In this document: positions 23,205 to 26,431 of the stretch, one piece after another
Layout of the letters: each line of letters opens with the position of its first letter
Position numbering within the stretch: the first letter of the stretch is position 1
Origin: an uncultured Solobacterium sp.
GTDB lineage: Bacteria; Bacillota_I; Bacilli_A; Erysipelotrichales; Erysipelotrichaceae
Reading direction: 5' to 3'
DNA length: 26,431 bases
NCBI GenBank assembly: GCA_900547815.1
Contig: URHY01000025.1
Location: 1 to 26,431, forward strand
Notes under the pieces: model-generated
The model's database searches: none
Seen by the model: only the letters and a program-made list of their open reading frames with translations
Told to the model about the DNA's origin: nothing
Position numbers and translations under genes: made by a program

Positions 23205-23678
23205 ATGCACAAAGCAATGGAAGTTAATGAGAAGATAATGCATGAGTCAGCAAATATGTTAGAGAAACATGGTTATTCAGAATCTTATTTTCATGCATTG
23301 TCTCAAGCTTTGGATAATATCAAAGATATTGAAACGATAGAAGCAATGAGAAATAAATATCAAATTGAGATAGGAAAAGATGGAGTTTCAACTGTTGCAA
23401 GATTAAAAGAAGATAATGATGGATATAATATTCATGATCCAGAAACAGAAGATATTGTTTATAAGCTTGCAGAACATTTGAAAAAATATAAAGCGTTCAA
23501 AGAAGAATATGAGCGTACAAAAGGTGATATGGATTTAGAAAAGTCTCATCGTGAATTAGATAAGACTATGAAATGTATGCAACAAATCGTAACTATGATT
23601 CATGAATGCGTTGATTCAGATGAAGAAAAAACAATGATTAAGACACATATACGAGACATGTTTAATATGTATCAATAA
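23205..23678 (+). CDS. Helical cytosolic protein, unknown
   Basis: ATG 23205 is chosen because AGGTGA (23194-23199) stands six bases before it; an in-frame GTG at 23196 lies inside that site. The 157-residue product is strongly helical and charged, with no membrane span. Notable segments are NEKIMHESANMLEKHGYSES, EDIVYKLAEHLKKYKAFKEE and the end IHECVDSDEEKTMIKTHIRD. The Cys in M-K-C-M-Q and H-E-C are isolated. It may be a four-helix bundle. It ends the accessory cassette and is followed by a terminator and the palindromic element. Not recognised. Confidence 0.6.
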   Translation: MHKAMEVNEKIMHESANMLEKHGYSESYFHALSQALDNIKDIETIEAMRNKYQIEIGKDGVSTVARLKEDNDGYNIHDPETEDIVYKLAEHLKKYKAFKEEYERTKGDMDLEKSHRELDKTMKCMQQIVTMIHECVDSDEEKTMIKTHIRDMFNMYQ

Positions 23679-23704
23679 GACCGTTAAATACGGCCTTTTA
23701 TTTT
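23678..23704 (+). terminator. Terminator before the lysis cassette
   Basis: CCGT (23681-23684) pairs with ACGG (23690-23693) around TAAAT; the stem continues after one A-C mismatch with two more pairs, and TTTTATTTT follows. The T tract runs directly into the palindromic element at 23701. The stem is modest, so read-through into the lysis genes is possible. Confidence 0.6.
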
Positions 23705-23736
23705 GTACAGTGTACAAACGATTTAAATACTATTAT
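23701..23736 (+). promoter_or_regulatory. Putative late promoter of the lysis genes: second copy of the palindromic element
   Basis: TTTTGTACAGTGTACAAA (23701-23718) is identical to 791-808. TATTAT (23731-23736) starts 21 bases after the palindrome centre, as does TATTCT in the first copy. There is no canonical -35 at 17 bp. The predicted start would be near 23743, just before GGAGGT of the holin gene, giving a very short leader. A shared regulator of structural and lysis genes is the simplest reading. Confidence 0.6.
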
Positions 23737-23757
23737 TAGGATAGGAGGTATTTGTAA

Positions 23758-23982
23758 ATGAAAAAATATAGTAAAGAATGGTGGGTTCAATATGGCTATT
23801 ACGCAAGTATTAGAGCATTAAAGACAATTGCTCAAACTGCTGTTGGTGTTATTGGAGCATCTGCATTATTGGAAGCCGTTGATTGGCGAGTTGTAATTTC
23901 GTCAGCGGTTTTGTCAGGCGTTGTTTCTTTATTAACGAGCGTTGGCGGTTTACCTGAAATTAGTGTACCAGAGGAGGAATAA
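23758..23982 (+). CDS. Holin, r1t type
   Basis: The 74-residue protein has a short charged N-terminus (KKYSKEWW) and two membrane helices: TIAQTAVGVIGASALLEAV (about 22-40) and VVISSAVLSGVVSLLTSVGG (about 45-64). Between and after them come the W-R motif and GGLPEISVPEEE. This matches the r1t-like holin family, in which A-L-K-T-x-x-Q-T is conserved in helix 1 and SL-x-S-x-x-GLPE at the end. It would form the membrane lesions that release the endolysin, which itself lacks a signal peptide. GGAGGT (23744-23749) precedes ATG 23758. It is first in the lysis cassette, directly under the palindromic promoter. Confidence 0.88.
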   Translation: MKKYSKEWWVQYGYYASIRALKTIAQTAVGVIGASALLEAVDWRVVISSAVLSGVVSLLTSVGGLPEISVPEEE

Positions 23983-23984
23983 TA

Positions 23985-24095
23985 ATGAGTGATAAAGAAA
24001 AAGAAGTAAAATTTGAAGATTTACCAGAAGAAGCAAAAAAAGAACTGTCGAACGGAAAAGAAGAAGGTGAAGAAGAATGTCATACTCAAGCTTAA
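23985..24095 (+). CDS. 36-residue acidic protein between holin and endolysin
   Basis: ATG 23985 follows GAGGAGG (23971-23977) at a normal distance, and the frame runs to TAA 24093-24095. The peptide is highly charged: about half of its residues are Glu or Lys (MSDKEKEVKFEDLPEEAKKE, then a Gly/Glu stretch), with no hydrophobic segment. It begins two bases after the holin stop and overlaps the endolysin start by 19 bases, so it may serve to couple translation. The good ribosome-binding site argues that it is translated; a function of its own is not shown. Confidence 0.55.
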   Translation: MSDKEKEVKFEDLPEEAKKELSNGKEEGEEECHTQA

Positions 24096-25135
24096 CGAAT
24101 AAATATATTCCTGCTAGCGCAGATAACTATATGCGTGGTAGAGGTGGTTACAAGGTCTGTAAAATCACACCTCATCACATGGCTTGCACATGGAGTGCAG
24201 AACGATGTGCTCAATCATTTCAAGTAAGTGGAAGAATGGCTAGTGCAAACTATTGCATCGGATCAGATGGTACTATCGTTGTGAATGTTGACGAAGAGAA
24301 TCGTGCATGGACATCATCAAACTACTATAATGATTGCCAAGCAATTACAATTGAAGTTGCAAATGAAACGTGTGCGCCTAATTGGACAATTTCAACTAAA
24401 GCATGGAATGCATTGGTAAATCTATGCGTTGATATTTGTAAGAGATACGGATTTAGATTGAATTACACAGGAAATGCAAATGGAAGTTTGACAGAACATA
24501 GAATGTTCGCAGCAACATCTTGTCCTGGCCCTTATTTGCATTCGAAAATGCCACAGTTGGCACAAGAAGTAAATGCTAGATTAGATGGTCAAACTGTAGC
24601 TCCAACACAACCAAGTGCTCCAAGTGGTGAAAAATATTCAACAGGATTACCAATTTGCACTAATACATTGAGTGTAAACTGCTATGGAACATCTAGTGTA
24701 TACACTGGAGACTGGAGTGGGACAATCGGTAGAGTTATCAAAGGCGCTAAGTATCCGTATCGTGTTGATCGCAATGGTGTAGCAATTGGTTGGACAAATG
24801 ATACAGGTATTGATACAGACCCTCATGTTCCTGGAGGAAGTGCTCAATCAACACCGACTGTATTAAACGGTATTCCATCTGATTTTATTCGAGAAAATGC
24901 TACATTCTATCCAAATTGTAATCTTAAAATTCGTAAGGCGCCTACAGAAAGTGGTGTGGATACCGGTTTGATTTATGCACCAGGTATGTCTGTACGTTAT
25001 GATGGTTACGTTAAACGTGAAGGATTCGTATGGATCAGTTGGATTAGTGCATCAACAGGTGAACGTCGTTGGATGAAAGCCGGTGTATTAAACTCTAAAG
25101 GTATCAATGCTACACCATACGGAAGATTTGTTTAA
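24077..25135 (+). CDS. Endolysin: N-acetylmuramoyl-L-alanine amidase with SH3_5 cell-wall domain
   Basis: The 352-residue protein has three parts. Residues 1-165 are an Amidase_2/PGRP-fold catalytic domain: zinc ligands H33 or H34 (TPHHM), H140 (TEHRM) and C148 (TSCPGPYL), with the IEVAN strand between. A Pro/Ser linker follows at about 172-182. Residues about 195-250 form a small binding module (GTIGRVIKGAKYPYRVDRNG), and about 270-336 an SH3_5 domain (LKIRKAPTESGVDTGLIY, VKREGFVWISW, RRWMKAG). It cleaves the amide between MurNAc and L-Ala in the host wall once the holin opens the membrane. No signal peptide is seen. The start overlaps the small acidic ORF; AAGGTGA precedes it. Confidence 0.93.
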   Translation: MSYSSLTNKYIPASADNYMRGRGGYKVCKITPHHMACTWSAERCAQSFQVSGRMASANYCIGSDGTIVVNVDEENRAWTSSNYYNDCQAITIEVANETCAPNWTISTKAWNALVNLCVDICKRYGFRLNYTGNANGSLTEHRMFAATSCPGPYLHSKMPQLAQEVNARLDGQTVAPTQPSAPSGEKYSTGLPICTNTLSVNCYGTSSVYTGDWSGTIGRVIKGAKYPYRVDRNGVAIGWTNDTGIDTDPHVPGGSAQSTPTVLNGIPSDFIRENATFYPNCNLKIRKAPTESGVDTGLIYAPGMSVRYDGYVKREGFVWISWISASTGERRWMKAGVLNSKGINATPYGRFV

Positions 25136-25140
25136 GGATG

Positions 25141-25202
25141 AAATTTATAAAAAATAAAATTTATAAAAAAAGATTGACATAATATAGTTTATACTGTATT
25201 AT
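25141..25202 (+). promoter_or_regulatory. Strong sigma-A promoter with AT-rich upstream element, reading outward
   Basis: TTGACA (25174-25179) and TATTAT (25197-25202) are separated by exactly 17 bases. Directly upstream, AAATTTATAAAAAA occurs twice (25141-25154 and 25157-25170), an A/T-tract arrangement typical of UP elements at rRNA and tRNA promoters. Transcription from about 25209 would pass the cloverleaf-like segment and tRNA-Asp and end at the terminator 25441-25464. Confidence 0.85.
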
Positions 25203-25266
25203 CTTTCTTGCGTGAAGCAGTGAGGTACATTTTGGGGTACAGAACAACAAAGTGTTATCAAAATAC

Positions 25267-25338
25267 GCAGATAATGATGTAAATAACATCAAATATCAAT
25301 AGATATGAGGTATTTATATAATCCCCTCATCTGCTCCA
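25267..25338 (+). pseudogene. Cloverleaf-like remnant resembling a degenerate tRNA-Gly
   Basis: GCAGAT (25267-25272) pairs with ATCTGC (25329-25334), followed by T and CCA (25335-25338) as in a tRNA with U73, the discriminator of bacterial tRNA-Gly. Inside, three hairpins fill the space: TGATGT/ACATCA (25275-25291), ATATC/GATAT (25293-25306) and GAGG/CCTC (25307-25328). The total of 72 bases is tRNA-sized, but the D-loop GG, a 7-base anticodon loop and the T-loop TTC are missing, so it is not a working tRNA. It may be an attR product with chance pairing, a decayed tRNA, or a structured phage RNA. Confidence 0.45.
25321..25338 (+). other. Probable attR core: 3' end of a tRNA-Gly gene
   Basis: ATCCCCTCATCTGCTCCA has the form of a tRNA 3' end (T-stem CCCTC, acceptor strand CATCTGC, U73, CCA), and GCAGATG...CATCTGCTCCA is a usual tRNA-Gly acceptor in Bacillota. 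Phage genes lie to its left, while a complete tRNA-Asp and a cellular gene lie to its right. Prophages commonly integrate at tRNA 3' ends and duplicate them. The matching attL with the intact tRNA-Gly would be outside the window. Confidence 0.55.
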
Positions 25339-25353
25339 CTAAAATTAAATATT

Positions 25354-25429
25354 GGTCCAGTGGTGTAGTGGTTAACATGCCTCCCTGTCACGGAGGAGAT
25401 CGTGGGTTCGAGTCCCATCTGGACCGCCA
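25354..25429 (+). tRNA. tRNA-Asp (GTC)
   Basis: All arms fold without mismatch. The acceptor is GGTCCAG (25354-25360) with CTGGACC (25419-25425). The D-stem GTGT/ACAT closes the loop AGTGGTTA. The anticodon stem CCTCC/GGAGG carries loop CTGTCAC with anticodon GTC at 25387-25389. The T-arm GTGGG/CCCAT has loop TTCGAGT. The discriminator is G and CCA (25427-25429) is encoded. It stands 15 bases after the attR-like core, as the second gene of a tRNA-Gly/tRNA-Asp pair would. Most likely chromosomal. Confidence 0.97.
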
Positions 25430-25440
25430 TTTAGAAATTT

Positions 25441-25464
25441 AAGTCATCTTAGGATGACTTTTTT
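25441..25464 (+). terminator. Terminator of the tRNA transcript
   Basis: AAGTCATC (25441-25448) pairs perfectly with GATGACTT (25453-25460) around TTAG, followed by TTTTCTTT. It ends the transcript 11 bases after the tRNA CCA. Confidence 0.92.
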
Positions 25465-25471
25465 CTTTGTG

Positions 25472-25500
25472 TTGACTATTAATAAATTTCTTTGTTTAAT
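25472..25500 (+). promoter_or_regulatory. Promoter of the DUF1848 gene, probably giving a leaderless mRNA
   Basis: TTGACT (25472-25477) and TTTAAT (25495-25500) are spaced by 17 bases. The predicted start point, six to seven bases after the -10, coincides with the A of ATG 25507, which has no ribosome-binding site. Confidence 0.6.
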
Positions 25501-25506
25501 AAGTTT

Positions 25507-26361
25507 ATGATTATAAATGTAAGTGGAAGAACAGATGTTGTAGCTTATTATATGGATTGGTTTGTGAAACGATGGAATGAAGGCTATTTTGATGTAAGAA
25601 ATCCTTTTAATCCTAAATTGGTTAGTCGTATTTTTGTATCAGATATTGATATGATTGTATTTTGTACAAAGAATCCTTTGCCATTGGTAGATACAATACA
25701 TCTATTTTCTGTACCCATCCAGCTACAAGTTACTATCACTGGATACTTTGATGATATTGAATCTCATGTACCAGATAAACGAAAAGTTATTAAATGTGTA
25801 AGAGAATTATCAGATTATTTAGGAAAAGAAAATGTGTGTGTTAGATATGATCCGATTCTTTTAAATTCGAAATATAATGTTGATTATCATATTCGTGCAT
25901 TTAATAAGTTATGCGTGATGCTTAATGGATATGTTTCTAAAATGATTGTCTCTTTTGTAGATGATTATAAAAACGTAAGAAATAACCATTTGGATTATCA
26001 TGAACCATCCAATGAGGAATATCTTACATTAAAAGAAGCTTTTGAAAAGAATGACATAAAAGTAGTTAGTTGTATGGAAAATAAATATCATATTGGTGAT
26101 AAAAACGATTGCTGCGTCAGCATTAAATATGCTTTTGAAAGAACAGGAAAATTCTATAAAGAATGGAAGGCAAGAGATTGTCATTGTGTAAATATGGTGG
26201 ATATTGGTGCATATAATTCATGTTTACATGGTTGTAAGTATTGTTATGCAAATTTTGATTCAAAACAAATTATGTCAAATTATAAGATGCATGATCCAAA
26301 GTCTAGTTTATTGATTGGACAATTGAGCTTCGATGATCAAATTAAAGTACGAAGAAAATAA
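25507..26361 (+). CDS. DUF1848 family protein (chromosomal)
   Basis: The 284-residue protein opens with MIINVSGRTDVVAYYMDWFV, then VRNPFNPKLVSRI and IVFCTKNP, and ends with the cysteine motif DIGAYNSCLHGCKYCYAN (C239-x3-C243-x2-C246). These are the signatures of DUF1848, a family found widely in Bacillota and Bacteroidota with a TIM-barrel-like, radical-SAM/SplB-like look and a probable iron-sulfur site near the C-terminus. Its biochemical function is not established. ATG 25507 is chosen because homologues start at I-I-x-x-S-G-R-T-D; a TTG at 25492 is in frame but falls at the -10 box. It is read from its own promoter and is unrelated to phage functions, marking chromosomal DNA. The last 70 bases of the window (26362-26431) show nothing I can name. 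Confidence 0.85.
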   Translation: MIINVSGRTDVVAYYMDWFVKRWNEGYFDVRNPFNPKLVSRIFVSDIDMIVFCTKNPLPLVDTIHLFSVPIQLQVTITGYFDDIESHVPDKRKVIKCVRELSDYLGKENVCVRYDPILLNSKYNVDYHIRAFNKLCVMLNGYVSKMIVSFVDDYKNVRNNHLDYHEPSNEEYLTLKEAFEKNDIKVVSCMENKYHIGDKNDCCVSIKYAFERTGKFYKEWKARDCHCVNMVDIGAYNSCLHGCKYCYANFDSKQIMSNYKMHDPKSSLLIGQLSFDDQIKVRRK

Positions 26362-26431
26362 AAAGAGTGAAGCTAGTGATACAACCCTAGTCAAGTAGAC
26401 ATGGGAAATATTTAAAAGTCTCATCGATCAA

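Noticed and set aside
25267..25338. A functional second tRNA.
   Set aside because: The end has CCA and paired acceptor arms, but the D-loop, anticodon loop and T-loop consensus are missing, so it is listed as a tRNA-like remnant only.
25671..25680. TTTGTACAAA inside the DUF1848 gene, resembling half of the regulatory palindrome.
   Set aside because: The spacer half is missing and it lies in a chromosomal coding region.
1..26431. CRISPR array, insertion sequence or defence system.
   Set aside because: No regularly spaced repeats, transposase-like gene or recognisable defence gene was seen; the window is occupied by phage structural and lysis genes.

Overview
The window is the right-hand (late) part of a temperate siphovirus prophage and its junction with the bacterial chromosome. 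Host genes are AT-rich, ribosome-binding sites are strong GGAGG types, and the protein families (P27 terminase, phi13-type tail tube, r1t-type holin, SH3_5 endolysin) point to a low-GC Bacillota host. A gut Erysipelotrichia-like or clostridial host is my guess, not shown by the sequence. All genes read on the + strand.

Layout. 1-210: end of an early/regulatory gene with a terminator. 204-1012: about 800 bases without a convincing gene but dense in signals. These are a second terminator behind a structured segment, two perfect inverted repeats, a GC-rich block (about 51% G+C by hand count) that is probably the cos packaging site, an 18-bp palindromic element with a -10-like box, and a strong leader hairpin. 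1013-8030: HNH endonuclease, small and large terminase, portal, prohead protease, major capsid protein, and four head-tail joining proteins. 8036-13193: tail tube protein, tail assembly chaperones, tape measure. 13197-20417: baseplate and receptor-binding genes (Dit, a Tal carrying a ricin-like lectin insert, BppU-like proteins, and a large protein ending in a metallophosphoesterase domain). 20487-21245: two small membrane proteins and a sigma-region-4-like protein, closed by a terminator. 21344-23678: a five-gene accessory cassette of uncertain role, including a C1q/TNF-like jelly-roll protein. 23701-25135: lysis cassette (holin, tiny acidic ORF, amidase endolysin). 25141-25338: strong stable-RNA-type promoter and a probable attR made of the 3' end of a tRNA-Gly gene. 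25354-26361: chromosomal tRNA-Asp and a DUF1848 gene.

Points that stand out. (1) The same 18-bp sequence TTTTGTACAGTGTACAAA stands before the whole structural module (791-808) and before the lysis cassette (23701-23718). In both places a TATTNT box lies at the same distance, which suggests one late regulator acting on two promoters; the first is followed by a terminator-like hairpin before the first late gene. (2) Two A-runs look like programmed -1 frameshift sites. One is the expected tail chaperone shift; the other, at the end of the major capsid gene, would add a 51-residue acidic/basic tail to a fraction of the capsid protein. (3) At the right end a consensus promoter with an AT-rich upstream element reads outward through a cloverleaf-like attR remnant into the host tRNA-Asp. 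This could restore expression of a tRNA cut off from its operon by integration.
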